Below are positions 52,637-63,498 of a stretch of 64,000 bases of DNA, one piece after another. Both the position numbers and the translations under genes were made by a program. Source of the stretch: Euphorbia lathyris (Eukaryota; Streptophyta; Magnoliopsida; Malpighiales; Euphorbiaceae); assembly GCF_963576675.1 (NCBI RefSeq), contig NC_088917.1, positions 29,604,501 through 29,668,500 on the forward strand, read 5' to 3'. How positions within the stretch are numbered: the first letter of the stretch is position 1; every line of letters begins with the position of its first letter. The notes beneath the pieces are model-generated. The model was not told where the DNA came from. It made no database searches and saw only the letters and a list, made by a program, of their open reading frames with translations.

Positions 52637-54858
52637 TTCTCTCCTTCTTTAGAGGAGTTGGGCCCCAACTCAATGTTAGTACGAAGGTGACTCTTCCCCA
52701 AGGTTGATGTTCCGCTCTCCCCACTAGCAATGCTCGTCTCTTGGGTCGGTTCACCCTCACCTAACAACCCGACGGACTGCTCAACACAGGTCCCTTCTAA
52801 CGGCATCGGTTCCCGGCTGGGGTATGCAATCAATGCCGCTTTCTTTTCTTCCTTAGTCGGACCCGTCAACGGTATGAGAATATACTTGACCCCATTTTTG
52901 AAGATGGTGTACGTGTTGTCCCGCCCCGTATGTGAGGCGTCACGGTCGAATTGCCAAGGCCTCCCAAGAAGCAAGTGATACACATCCATATCAGCCACAT
53001 CACACATAACCTCATCATGGTAGGCCCCGATAGAGATAGGAACCTTGCACCGGTGAGTGACATTGAGCTTCTCCCCCTCTTTGATCCAGCCCACTCGGTA
53101 TGGCTTCGGGTGTGGCTCGGGTACTAAGCCAAATTTGCTCAAAGCGGCTTTACTAAGGATGTTCTCTTGGCTCCCACTATCAACAATCATTTCACATTTC
53201 AACCCGTGGACTAGACCTCTAGTTCTAAACAATTGGTGCCTCGGGTCATGCTCTTGTTCAACCGACATCAATACCCTCTTCACTACATGTACCTTCCGCT
53301 CATCCCCGGATGATCCACTATCAATGGGTTCACAATATAACTCATGATTACCTCCATAATCACCATCATCGCATCGCTCAACCATATTAGCGCTCCTCCT
53401 CCTTGGACACTCATTCGAACGATGGCCCGGTTCATTGCATCGGAAACACTTAAACGGAGCCGGTTTTGTGTACGGGTTGTTGCCCTTAGGCAGGGTGGCT
53501 GTCCTAAAGGGTCGCACATCTCCGCTAGGTGATTTTCCCCCACTCAAGATCTTGGTTCCACTAGAACTAGCACCACATTTATCCTTGCCCACCTCTTTGG
53601 ACTCTTCCCCCTCTTCACAAACTTCCTCAATTCTCGGCCTCCGGTATCCGTCACGTGCCCTAACATTCAATTGAGACTCGGTCTTCAAAGCTAGGTTCCT
53701 TGCATCTTGAATCCGGATTACCATTTGTGTCCCAATTCTGTCTTGAATATTATACCGTAGCCCCTCTAGATACCTTGAAGTCTTTTGGCTTTCGGTTTCC
53801 GACAAGTTAGCCCTTGCCGAAAGCCTTAAGAACTCCGAAGTATACTCGTGCACGCTCCTCGGTCCTTGCGAGCAATTCCGATAGGAGCTGTAAATATACT
53901 GCTCGTAGTCGGGTGGTAAAAACCGCTCCCTCATCATCGATTTCATCCTCCTCCAAGACCTAATCGGTTCCCTTCCTCCTCTTCTCCGCTCTTCCTTCAC
54001 ATTATCCCACCATACCGAGGCTCCCCCTTTCAACCTATATGCCACTAACCGAACTCTCCTATCTTCCGGTATCCCCGCATAGTCGAAGAACCTCTCCACC
54101 TCAAGCAACCAATCAAGGAACCCCTCAATGTCAAGTTCCCCTCCAAATGAAGGTAGATCAACCTTGAGTTTGAAAGCATCATCCCTATCATAGTGTCCTC
54201 CATACTCCCCTCTCCCATTCATTCCGCCTCTATATCCGCCCCTATCAATAGCATGACCCCCATACGGATCATTCATTCCATAATTTCCCCTTCCGTGACC
54301 ACCTACATCATCATCATTCAAAATATCCAAATTCCCGGCACGCACATGCACGGGACCAACAACATCATGCATATTCATATCATTCACATGCCTAGCATTC
54401 AACACATCATCATCCATTCTAATCCCCATAGTTCTAGCAATTTTAGGCATCTCAAAATCATCAAATCGATCTCCATCGCTATCACTATCAACGTTTCTAA
54501 CGGCTATGGGATTAGTACGTCTTACCTCTTGAACCCGAGGGTTCTTGGCTTGGGGTGCATAAGTTATCCTTGGTGGTGGTGTCGGTTGCCGTTCAAGTAG
54601 GGGGCGGGCTTGTTCCTCTTGTCTCCGGTGAGGATCTCCGGTTAGGAGGTTGTGATTTTCGCGGGTCACTATTGTGAGTTCTTCCATGAGGCGGCGCAAG
54701 TCTCGGGTGCTCGTCTCATGTTTCTCCTCTAACGTTTTTAGAGACTCCGAAATATGTTTCATGTTACTTTCTAACGCCTCAACACGGTGCTCCATGGATC
54801 CGGTGGCTTCGGTGGTGATACGAGGTTGGACCATTTCCGAGAAGAAGTCTCCGGTCAA
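52264..54858 (-). CDS. gag-pro: gag-protease polyprotein ending inside the 3' LTR
   Basis: 864 residues, intact, starting 28 bp after the 5' LTR. Residues 20-70 are probably coiled coil; 100-225 are Asp/Gly-rich linker. Residues about 225-400 are a Ty3/Gypsy retrotransposon gag domain (FLDWLLEVERFFDYAGIPEDRRVRLV, ASVWWDNV, MKSMMRERFLPPDYEQ). A zinc knuckle CFRCNEPGHRSNEC is at 471-484. A retropepsin-like domain has DSG at 560-562 (MIVDSGSQENILS) and a LLLGRPWQ motif near 645. No reverse transcriptase, RNase H or integrase follows. Residues from about 741 on are encoded by the 3' LTR. The last 90 or so are the translated CpG word array, giving repeated TRGV and YAGRMSQDAGRMS peptides. The product should package RNA into particles; the role of the repetitive tail is unknown. 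Confidence 0.88.
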   Translation of the reverse strand: MTGDFFSEMVQPRITTEATGSMEHRVEALESNMKHISESLKTLEEKHETSTRDLRRLMEELTIVTRENHNLLTGDPHRRQEEQARPLLERQPTPPPRITYAPQAKNPRVQEVRRTNPIAVRNVDSDSDGDRFDDFEMPKIARTMGIRMDDDVLNARHVNDMNMHDVVGPVHVRAGNLDILNDDDVGGHGRGNYGMNDPYGGHAIDRGGYRGGMNGRGEYGGHYDRDDAFKLKVDLPSFGGELDIEGFLDWLLEVERFFDYAGIPEDRRVRLVAYRLKGGASVWWDNVKEERRRGGREPIRSWRRMKSMMRERFLPPDYEQYIYSSYRNCSQGPRSVHEYTSEFLRLSARANLSETESQKTSRYLEGLRYNIQDRIGTQMVIRIQDARNLALKTESQLNVRARDGYRRPRIEEVCEEGEESKEVGKDKCGASSSGTKILSGGKSPSGDVRPFRTATLPKGNNPYTKPAPFKCFRCNEPGHRSNECPRRRSANMVERCDDGDYGGNHELYCEPIDSGSSGDERKVHVVKRVLMSVEQEHDPRHQLFRTRGLVHGLKCEMIVDSGSQENILSKAALSKFGLVPEPHPKPYRVGWIKEGEKLNVTHRCKVPISIGAYHDEVMCDVADMDVYHLLLGRPWQFDRDASHTGRDNTYTIFKNGVKYILIPLTGPTKEEKKAALIAYPSREPMPLEGTCVEQSVGLLGEGEPTQETSIASGESGTSTLGKSHLRTNIELGPNSSKEGENDEGIRSLKIEPELKDGLRRKLTEKEGGKGEEQSTRGVSAGTRGVKDSKSWEPSRRSYTRGVYGETRDVEPTSDESSDQEVQYAGRMSQDAGRMSQDAGCMSQGAGRKSTQQEPSSSGTHPRGA

Positions 54859-54885
54859 GGAAAACGACTCGTCTCCGATACCAAA

Positions 54886-55676
54886 TGATGTAGATTAAAA
54901 TCGACTGGAGGTTTTAATCTTAAACCAACAATATTACAAACTTCTCAAGCTTAACTTGAAGGTTGAATAAACCCAAAAGGAATGAATCCTTGCTCCAATG
55001 GAGGCTTCAAAATATAATATTCATCAAAAGTTTCTCAACATTACAAAAGATGGAGAATATATACTCCTTCTAAATAAAAGATAAAGACTAAAAGGTCACC
55101 CCTAGGGTTACCAACAACTAAGGAGCCCTATGGGTAAATTAGGAAAAGCATAAAATAGATATTAGGGTAAATAAGTTCAATGGCAAAAATGTAAATAGTA
55201 GAGTGGCAAATCAGTAATAAGGAAGGTGGCAGATCTTGTCCTCAACAAGAAGAACTTGGGGAGGAAGTATTCTCCAGGTCCGATACGCCCCGCGTGGCCT
55301 CACTCACGCCCCGCGTGGATGTGTCCCTGAACTTGATGGTTCTTGTTGGGTACTCTTACGCCCCGCGCCTTGAGACATACGCCCCGCGTCTTGGGACATA
55401 CGCCCCGCGTCTTGAGACATACGCCCCGCGTACTGGACCTCCTGATCTGAACTCTCATCCGAGGTTGGCTCCACGTCCTGCGTCTCGCCATACACGCCCC
55501 GCGTGTATGACCTCCTGGATGGTTCCCACGACTTCGAGTCCTTCACGCCTCGCGTCCCAGCGGACACGCCCCGCGTGCTCTGTTCTTCGCCCTTTCCTCC
55601 CTCCTTCTCGGTTAGCTTCCTACGGACCTCATCCTTCAACTCCGGTTCAATCTTTAGGGACCGGATGCCCTCATCA
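54886..55676 (-). repeat. 5' LTR of the gag-protease element
   Basis: 791 bp and nearly identical to the 3' LTR. It has the same CpG word array at 55284-55576 and the same TATA-like site at about 55056-55065. The ORF at 55684-55304 is only the copy of the gag tail carried by this LTR, not a gene. Confidence 0.9.
55284..55576 (-). promoter_or_regulatory. CpG-rich palindromic word array in U3 (5' LTR)
   Basis: Copy of the array at 52244-52536 with one or two base changes (for example ACGCCCCGCGT at 55380 where the 3' LTR has ACACCCCGCGT). This copy would lie in the active promoter of the element. Confidence 0.75.
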
Positions 55677-56149
55677 ATAGGCACATAAGTGGCATGAAAT
55701 TTTATATTTGTTGAGTTAAGGGGCTAATATAGGTTATGCCCTAAGTTGAGGGGTGAGGGGCAAAATGAAGGAAAAAAAGAACAAGTTGAGGCGATTAGAA
55801 AGATATTAAGCTTTATTTTTTTTCTACTAAAAGCATATATTTTTAATTCTTACCGTTTTTTATTTTTGTTTTGGAATTTGAATAAGGTGCAGTTGTATAT
55901 TTTTTCTAGTGGATTATAATATTCTTAAATGTAGTCAACTTTATGATGTTAAAATATTTCAAGATTCTAAATCTTGGTCCTCACTCCAATCAAAATTTGC
56001 TTGAATATACAGTTGATAAGCCAAATTCCCACCTTCTTCTCCAAGGAAAATAACATATTGTATTTCACTTTTCTTTATCCTTCTACAAGTCAAGGAAAAT
56101 GATAGACTCAATATTAAACAATCATAAATGTGATATGGCTAATGCAATC

Positions 56150-56158
56150 TATTTATAG
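56150..56158 (+). promoter_or_regulatory. TATA box of the P450 gene
   Basis: TATTTATAG 74 bp before the P450 start codon, which suits a leader of about 40 bases. Confidence 0.5.
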
Positions 56159-56223
56159 TGGAATACATAACCATCAAAATTATCCAACAAAAGAAAAAAT
56201 AACTTGAGCATACCTACAGAATC

Positions 56224-58184
56224 ATGGATGGTCTTGTTTTTTACTCTTTAGTGAGTTCATTTTTACTTATTGCAATTTATGGAGCAGTAAAAGTTTCTTA
56301 CTCTCTTTGGTGGAAACCCAAGTGGCTAGAGAGGAGGTTGAGACAACAAGGCATTCAAGGCACACCATACAAGTTCTTGCTTGGGGACATGAAGGAATAT
56401 ATAAGGATGATAACTGAAGCATGGTCCAAGCCTCTTACTCTAAACCACCATATTGTTCAAAGAGTTGATCCATTTACTCTGCATGTTGTACAACAATATG
56501 GTCAGCATTTACGCGTTTCTTAGTCTTTGTTCGTTCACCATTACCAAGGGAATCCTGATAATGCGTAAGAATAACTTTTATTAGTATCCCTAACGAATCT
56601 TTTTGTTCTATTGTCACTTTGACAGGGAAGATATCAATGTTTTGGAACGGGAAAGCACCGAGGTTGATCATCTCGGATCCGGTGTTAATGCAAGAAGTAC
56701 TTTCTAACAAGCTCGGTCACATTCAAAAGCCGCTACTAAACCCACTTATTCTTGTCCTTGCAAGAGGACTTACAGTTTTGGAGGGTGAGAAATGGGCTAT
56801 TCATAGAAGACTGATAAATCCTGCTTTCCACATGGAAAAACTTAAGGTTGTTTTCTTCTGTTCAGCACATTATTTCATTACGTATAAGCTTATATGAAAC
56901 ATTTGATGTTTACATGTTATAATGGTTAATATTGTTGAAGGGGATGATACCTGTATTTGCAACCACCTGCAACAAGATGATAGAACAATGGAAGAAGAAG
57001 ATCGGTGATGAAAGCTCGTTCGAATTAGATGTATGGCCTGAATTGCAAAAAGTGGCCAAGGATATCATTTCACAGGCAGCATTTGGAAGCAGCTATGAAG
57101 AAGGAAAGAAAATATTTCAACTTCAACAGGAGTTGGTTATACTTACTATAGAGGCTATGCGGTCCTTGTATATACCCGGTTTCAGGTACTAATTATAAGA
57201 TTTACTTGGCCTTTGATACATGAAATTCAGAGCCATTTTACAGAATCCTTTCAAAATATTGTAGATTTGTTCCAACCAAGAAGAATCTGAGGAGAAAGAC
57301 TTTGAACACACAGATTACGTCGATGCTGAGAGATTTAGTACAAATGAAACAGAATGCAATCAGAACCGGACAGTCAAAAGTAGATGACTTGCTAAGCTTG
57401 CTCTTGCATTCTAGTGAACAAGAGAATTCAGGAAATTCAAAACTTAATTCGATGACAGTCGAAGAGGTGATAGAAGAATGCAAAGTTTTCTACCTAGCTG
57501 GCCAAGAAACTACTGCAAGCCTGTTAACATGGACAATGATAGTTTTAGCTATGCACCCAGAATGGCAAGAAAAGGCAAGGCAAGAAGTTCTACAAGTTTG
57601 TGGGAAGAAGGAACCTGATTTCGAAGCTTTAACCCACCTCAAAATCGTGAGTATTTCTTTTGTATACATCATATCCATAGAATATGGCTCTATGTTATTA
57701 CTGATGCCTGTTGCAGAAGAAATTTAATCAATCCCGGTGGTGTATCATCATCTTGCAGGTAACCATGATAGTCAATGAAGTCTTAAGGTTATATCCACCA
57801 GCAATTGCTTTATATCAACACACCTACAAGGACACAAAGATAGGAGACATAAATATCCCAGCAGGAGTCGACCTTTTGCTACCCACAATGCTCATTCATC
57901 GCGATCCCGAGTTCTGGGGATATGATGCAGAAGAATTTAAACCAGAGAGATTCTCTGAAGGAATTTCTAAGGCATCTAAAAATCATTTGGCATTTTTCCC
58001 TTTCGGTTGGGGTCCAAGGACGTGTATTGGCCAAAACTTTTCCCTGTTAGAAGCCAAGACAGTTTTGGCTATGGTTCTGCAGCATTTCTCATTTGAGCTC
58101 TCACCTTCCTACTCTCATGCTCCTTATACTATCATGACACTTCAGCCACAGCATGGAGCTCAGATCATAATACATCAAATATAA
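56224..58184 (+). CDS. cytochrome P450, CYP72 clan (CYP72A-like)
   Basis: Haem monooxygenase anchored in the endoplasmic reticulum. Five exons: 56224-56500, 56626-56846, 56941-57185, 57265-57646 and 57759-58184. All introns are GT-AG and phases match; the CDS codes for 516 residues, a usual P450 length. The N-terminal membrane anchor is residues about 5-25 ([17 protein letters not shown]). The family-typical [17 protein letters not shown] follows. The I-helix AGQETT is at 326-331, ExxR (EVLR) at 382-385, PERF at 437-440 and the haem loop [16 protein letters not shown] with Cys464. Motifs and intron number fit CYP72A, whose known members oxidise triterpenoids, secoiridoids or gibberellins. The substrate here cannot be told. 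No breaks are seen and it looks functional. Convergent with the RPC4 gene. Confidence 0.88.
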
Positions 58185-58904
58185 GTTACGAGATGTCTCT
58201 CGTACACCGTTGCTAATATATGATGAATAATGTCTCTTCGATCATAGAAGAGTTTTCCCTTGTATGTAGAATTAGTGCAGCAAAGTTTTTACTATTCTTG
58301 AATTTTTAGATATAAAGCCAATATAGTTTGATTCTTTGAGTCTATGCATTCATGTGTTAGTCTGCAGAGCAATAAGCCACATATCAGCTCTCGAACCTCA
58401 GGGAACTTCATTGTTTTACTTCAGTAAGTATAACAATTTCTTAATGAACTATCACCAAAGAGGAAATTGAGTATCATGGATCGAAATAATCAAAGAAACT
58501 GTGGGAGCTTTATGTTGGCACAGTCATCTGATGAAACAGGATCTGAAAAATCAGCTGAATCAGAAGTAAAAAATATAAATTAACCATGCTTTTGTAACTA
58601 CATAAGCAATTGTTGATAGAAGTTAAAGATTTTATATATGTATTTTCAGGACTAGAAAGGCAAATTGCTCAATAGTAGAAACTTATGATAGTTGTGGTGC
58701 CTTGAGCTTTAATTTAATATCACTAGTAAGCTGGAATAACTCAGAAAAACAAATATTACTATTTCTTTTTTCGAAGTATAGCCGGTACAGAAATCTTATA
58801 TCCTTCCTATCCCCTCATTTTCATTGTATCTGATGAAGAAAAAAAAAATGGAAATGCAAAACTGTTGAATTTGAATTCTTTCCTATATGTAAGCAGTATT
58901 ACTG
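58185..58904. other. intergenic region between two convergent genes
   Basis: Holds the 3' untranslated ends of the P450 (plus) and RPC4 (minus) genes. No further ORF or repeat was recognised. Confidence 0.6.
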
Positions 58905-61510
58905 TCACAAATTATCCATATTATTGATAATGGCATCTACATCAGGAGTAATTGAAGCATGTTTATCGATCTCTGCAACAACCAAAACATACTTCTCTGC
59001 TTTATTAACACCGGTAACATCCTCGGCAAAAACACGGTCCACACCAGGGGAAACCTGCAATCATTCCGGCAATTAGATATATATTCCTCAACTACAAATA
59101 TTTTGAAAAAATCATCATAAGTGCACTCTTTTTTATGCAGGGTGTCAAGTGTTATATGAAACTTTTTTCTCAATACGTACATCAAAAGGTGTATCACCAA
59201 GCTTCAGTTTAACTGCACCACTCCTGTACACAAGCATTTTACCTATGATGCCCTCAGGTAAATCTTCTGATTTACATGTCTTCTCAACAGCATGTTCTTT
59301 AGGAGTTGCTGATCTTTCCTTCACTTCATTGCCATCTGCAGTAGCTGATCGCTTTATCATGGGGAAATTTGGTGGTAAACGAAGAAAAAACACTGTTGCC
59401 TCAACATTTTCCTCCTGCCAGTAAGACCTCAAAAAATGTAAGACAGGAACCAAACAAGAAGGACCTCTGAAAGTTTCAAACCTTAAATGTAAAATAACCA
59501 ACCATTAAGCTAAGATCTACTGCAGGATTTATTGAATTTTCAACAGAATAAACAGTTTCTGAAGCCTCCCGAAATTCCTCCACATCAAGAATTGCTACAA
59601 GACATGGGAGAGTTAAAGCCATCTTGTGAAAAACATATGACAGTTAATGCAGCCATCTAATTTGTGCAACTCAATTAAGAGATCAAAGTGTAGAATGTTG
59701 TTTGACTTGTTAAAGAAACTTAGTTGTTCTAATTATGGCAGAACCATCCAAATCGCAATTGGATATTTGTCCTCTCAAAACATACCTGGATTTCCAGCAT
59801 ATGGTCTCCTCAAAGGAAGAGTAACGGGATAATAACTGTAATAATCCTGCAGTAGAATCAACAATGTGAATGAAATAAGCAGATAGTCATCTCTGTGCAC
59901 AATAATAAAACCTTATAGGCCGAAACCTGAAACTAGATAAGGTAATTGAGCTGGTAAACACAAGTCACGGTTTTCCTACCCATGGTTCTGTATACTCTTT
60001 GTATCTTAGTCCTGAAGAAGCACCACCTGCAAAATACTGCACTCTAAACCACAAGAATTCTCCACTAATTTGCAAATCTGTAATTCGTGATAAGCTTACC
60101 ATTGGAAGCTGAACCCTGATTTTGGTTAGTTGCATTCCTGCCTATGGAGACACCATATGCTTGTAGTTTGGAAGATGCAGATACAAAACCAAAAGCTGAT
60201 TGCACACCTTGAACTGTTCAAGGATCAAAACATTAATATTCCTATTACAAAAGATGATAAAGAATGCATTCTTGTTGACAAAACTTATATGAAGAATCTG
60301 AAATTCGACTTTTTTGATAGAATTCATGGTACAATAAATGTTGTTCGTATGTCCCCAACATAGTCATAATTGCCAGGATCATCCTCGAAGAAGATAAATA
60401 ACTTGCAACAAATTTCCAACCTTAAAATATAGTGAGTATTATCTCATGTGGTTTTAACATAACTGACATCAAATTGCAACTCCAAATTTTATGTTCTAAT
60501 TATACGCAATCTAAAGAGAACCTATTGTACTGGCCTTTTGCTTATATCACACTAATATCTACACATCAGCTACTTGCTTGTTCCAAGATAAAAGGAGGGG
60601 CTGTGGTGGGTTGACAATAAACATAATCAAATCTTGACCCATGAATTATTCTTTTGATATAAATGTTGGGGCTCGAATTAAGCCTTAGTTGTTGTTGTTC
60701 TAAAATCTCCAAATCAAGGAATTTTACATTAGAGACAAAGGAAACCATGAAACTTTTTCTTTCATTGGGAGATCATACATAGACTTTAAATTTTTTGTCA
60801 TTACTTCTTCCAAATCAGAAATAGCATGACTAGAGGTCAAATGACATAAACATCTAAAACAAGTTAAATTACTATCAGTATGCTTCTAATATAAGAACAA
60901 AGTTATATGCTTCTGGTCTTCATTCAAAACAATATTTAACTATGCTATATTTCTCTGTTCAATGCAAGGGTTACAAAGCCAGAAAATTTGAGAAAAGAAG
61001 TTACCTTTCTTTTCAATTTTAGGTTTTCCCTTCATGGACCTTTCCTGTTCCAGATGTTGAAAATCCAAGTATAAGAAAATTGAACTTAATAAAGGAGAAT
61101 AAAGGATTTACGAACAAATATACCTGGAATTCTCTCAACAAATTCTTTGCCTGAATAGAATCATCCTCAACCTTCTCGCTGCAAACATAAAATGAATAAC
61201 TTGAAGGGTACTTAAAAATTAAAAAAAAAATGCCAATTGCAAGCTAACTAAAAGAAAAAACTTACCCTTTAATTGCAGGAATAAGCACTGGTGCACGGCG
61301 TAGAGGAGCTTTAGGCTGAAACTTTAACTGTAATACATAAAAAATGCAAACATATTCATGTAAACAGCAAAACCAAACTGAAGTATGAATAAAAGACAAA
61401 GGGCCATTGGAGCAAACCTTCCTAGGGGGATTCAGAGGAGGCTTTGACTCCATTTGAATTGAATTAGCGAACTTCCGGGAAGAACCTGAATCAATTTCAT
61501 CAATGGTCAT
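58905..61510 (-). CDS. RPC4: DNA-directed RNA polymerase III subunit RPC4-like
   Basis: Subunit of the nuclear enzyme that makes tRNA and 5S rRNA; RPC4 (yeast Rpc53) works with Rpc37 in promoter opening, termination and reinitiation. Ten exons on the minus strand: 61510-61418, 61327-61266, 61178-61124, 61044-61005, 60207-60100, 60026-59980, 59846-59786, 59594-59503, 59414-59181 and 59054-58905. All have GT-AG borders and consistent phase, coding for 313 residues. An in-frame TAA lies two codons before the ATG, supporting the start. The N-terminal LKFQPKAPLRR is typical of the family. The conserved C-terminal domain includes YYSYYPVTLPLRRPYAGNP, LPEGIIGKMLVYRSGAVKLKLGDTPFDV and the ending KYVLVVAEIDKHASITPDVDAII. 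The 797 bp intron 4 could hide a small exon. The gene appears intact. Confidence 0.85.
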
Positions 61511-62010
61511 TGATTACCAAACTTAATTGACAATAGCAATAATAATAACTCCATTGGTGGAAAATTAATTAAGAAGAAACAATCATAAGCTAGATTGAAA
61601 ACAGAAAATTCCATTGAGAAGAGAAGCAGCATTCAAAAAAGAACAAGTATTAAGGGATCATACAGATAATCGGATATAAAATAATGAATCAACCTTTATG
61701 GTCTATATGTATCAGCAGATAACTAACTAGCTCGGTTAAAAGAAGGAAAAGAGGTTGAAGGAGAGCATGAACCTGTATAGAGAGATTATAAGTTAATTGA
61801 GTTTGTTATATGAGAAGCAGAGTAAGCAATGGCAATGGCAATGGCAATGGCAATGGCAAGAGTAGGAGAAAACGGCCAACCAAGACGTGAGTCGCTATCA
61901 AAAAAAACCTAGTAAATAAAGGCGCGCCCTGTTGCCTCCCCCCACTCCGAATTCTACGTTTAAAAATTATCATGGGTGGCAAAATTCACAAATTACCATG
62001 GATCCAACCT
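61511..62010 (-). promoter_or_regulatory. 5' region of the RPC4 gene
   Basis: Minus-strand leader and promoter. It contains a hexanucleotide microsatellite (ATGGCA)n at about 61826-61858, five to six units, and a small CpG-bearing patch GGCGCGCCC near 61921. No clear TATA box, as often in housekeeping genes. Confidence 0.45.
61826..61858. repeat. (GCAATG)n microsatellite
   Basis: Five to six tandem hexamers upstream of the RPC4 start codon, probably within its leader or core promoter. Confidence 0.9.
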
Positions 62011-62124
62011 CGATCTTTGATCAAGGGAAGAGGAACTTTTACAAAAAGATACTAACTTTTATTTTTTTTTAGTAAAAAGATACTAACTTTAATAATGTAT
62101 TTTTTAAAATCGCAACTAAGTTTT

Positions 62125-62442
62125 AAAGGCCAGTTAGAATTTTAAACTATCAAAATCATCAATCGGGTCACTGAACTAATCAAAAATTATTAATTGAGTC
62201 TTATTTTTAATAAAAATCATCAATTGAGACCTTATCGAAAATCATTCGATTGAACAGTTTCAGATCCTCTTTCCGAAACTCATTTTGAACCAGCACAAAA
62301 ATCAATATCATTTATATCAAATAGTCATAGTTTCTGATTTTAGAATATGATAGGGACTCAATTGATAATTTTTATTTAGTTCAAAGACCTGATTGATAAT
62401 TTTAATAGTTTAGGGTTCTAATTAACTTTGAAGTTTTAATTT
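62125..62442. mobile_element. MITE-like long inverted repeat
   Basis: The two halves are imperfect reverse complements. The left contains AAACTATCAAAATCATCAAT (about 62146) and TATTAATTGAGTC, the right the complements of AAACTATTAAAATTATCAAT and TATCAATTGAGTC. About 318 bp, no ORF. The target duplication was not resolved. Confidence 0.6.
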
Positions 62443-62706
62443 GGGGACTCAAATCAGTGTAATGCCTTTTCAAAATATGGGAAGTTAATTTAGCTAAAAA
62501 CAAACAGGTAACTAATTAATTATTTATCCTTTAATTATTGGTTTGACTATTTAAAAAAATTGGTACAATTGAAAATCGAATTGAATTATGTATAAAATAT
62601 AAAAATATTCTTTATATGTATATATAATATTTATTCTACAAAACATGTCGGATGCAGTACCATTTAAAGTGGTTGATATAAGAGTTATCGCATGAGGAAA
62701 TAGAGA

Positions 62707-63317
62707 GGTAAATTATAATCATAGTACTTAAATTTTATTCACTTTCATACTTTGATATCGAGATTTCATTTTGTCACAAAACAATATTTGAACTTAAGAT
62801 GACTTGGACAGTATAGTATCTATTGACCTGCTACAATCAGTTAACCATTAAAAATATGAATAAATTATAATTATGGTATCTGAACTTTAACTTTTTTCAC
62901 ACTTCGGTACCTGAACGTCACTTTTGTAAAGAGATATAGTTTGACAAGCTCTTTTAGTTAAATGTGGGACTCACTTAAGTTGTAAAGATAATTTAGCCCT
63001 TCATTTCCATCTCTAATCTTCTCATTCTCTCTCTTTCATTTTTTATTCTTCTCTTTTAAAATGGTTTTTTCCTATACTAGTTACCACCACGACCATATTT
63101 TTTTATGCAAAAATGAAGTTTGAGTACCAAAGTGTGAAAGAATGTAAAGTTTAGATACCATGGTTGTAATTTACTCATACTTCTAATGGTTAATCATTTG
63201 TAGCAGGTGGTAGGTACTATATTGTCGAGTCAACTTAAGTTGAGGTATTTTTGTGTAAAAATGAAGTCTAAATACCAAAGTGGAAAAGTTTAGGTACTAT
63301 GATTATAAATTATCCAA
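62707..63317. mobile_element. MITE with long imperfect TIRs, about 610 bp
   Basis: Left terminus GGTAAATTATAATCATAGTA; the right terminus is its near complement ending TATCC at 63315. The arms continue inward with inverted matches (CACTTTCATACTTTG, CAACTTAAG). Flanks AAATAGAGA (62698-62706) and AAATAGAGG (63318-63326) fit a 9 bp duplication, so a Mutator-type origin is likely. No coding capacity; the 63-residue ORF at 63299-63490 lies mostly outside it and is not recognised. Confidence 0.6.
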
Positions 63318-63498
63318 AAATAGAGGATGATAGGAACATAACATTTAGGATAGACATTAATAAAAACTATAGTGAATGCAACATACACTATGAGGTTCTT
63401 AAACCTCCATTGACAATGTACAAAAGTGAATGGATTGGGCAAAAAGATGCAGAAAATAGTAATTCATATGACATTGTGGTGAGGTGTTAGGAGTAAAT

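Larger units (their letters stand above)
51845..55676 (-). mobile_element. short LTR element carrying only gag-protease (TR-GAG-like), complete
   Basis: 3832 bp. LTRs 51845-52636 and 54886-55676 are nearly identical, with a perfect target duplication ATAGG (51840-51844 and 55677-55681). Both LTRs begin TGATG and end CATCA on the plus strand. Minus orientation follows from the gag ORF, the primer-site-like GGTATCGGAGAC beside the right LTR and the purine tract AAAGAAGGAGAGAA beside the left one. Only gag and a retropepsin-like domain are encoded, so reverse transcriptase must come from another element. It resembles the TR-GAG class of plant non-autonomous elements. The intact ORF and near-identical LTRs point to recent activity. 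Confidence 0.9.
51649..55818. mobile_element. inverted-repeat MITE split by the gag-protease element
   Basis: The left arm 51649-51844 starts AGCTTAATATCTTT and the right arm 55682-55818 ends with its complement AAGATATTAAGCT. Both contain CTTCAACTTA/CCTCAACTT-like words in inverted orientation. The LTR element at 51845-55676 lies between them with its own duplication ATAGG, so it inserted near the middle of this MITE, which was about 330 bp long. Confidence 0.6.

Noticed and set aside
52254..53674. Plus-strand Pro/Arg/Thr-rich ORFs opposite gag-protease, including 132 residues at 52254-52652
   Set aside because: They are antisense readings of the intact minus-strand ORF and CpG array; the repeated RLETYAPR peptide comes from the array itself.
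55304..55684. Minus-strand ORF of 126 residues at the right LTR of the gag-protease element
   Set aside because: It is the LTR-borne copy of the gag-protease tail, without gag, and is not a separate gene.
63299..63490. 63-residue plus-strand ORF near the right end
   Set aside because: It starts within the MITE terminus and has no recognisable domain or promoter.
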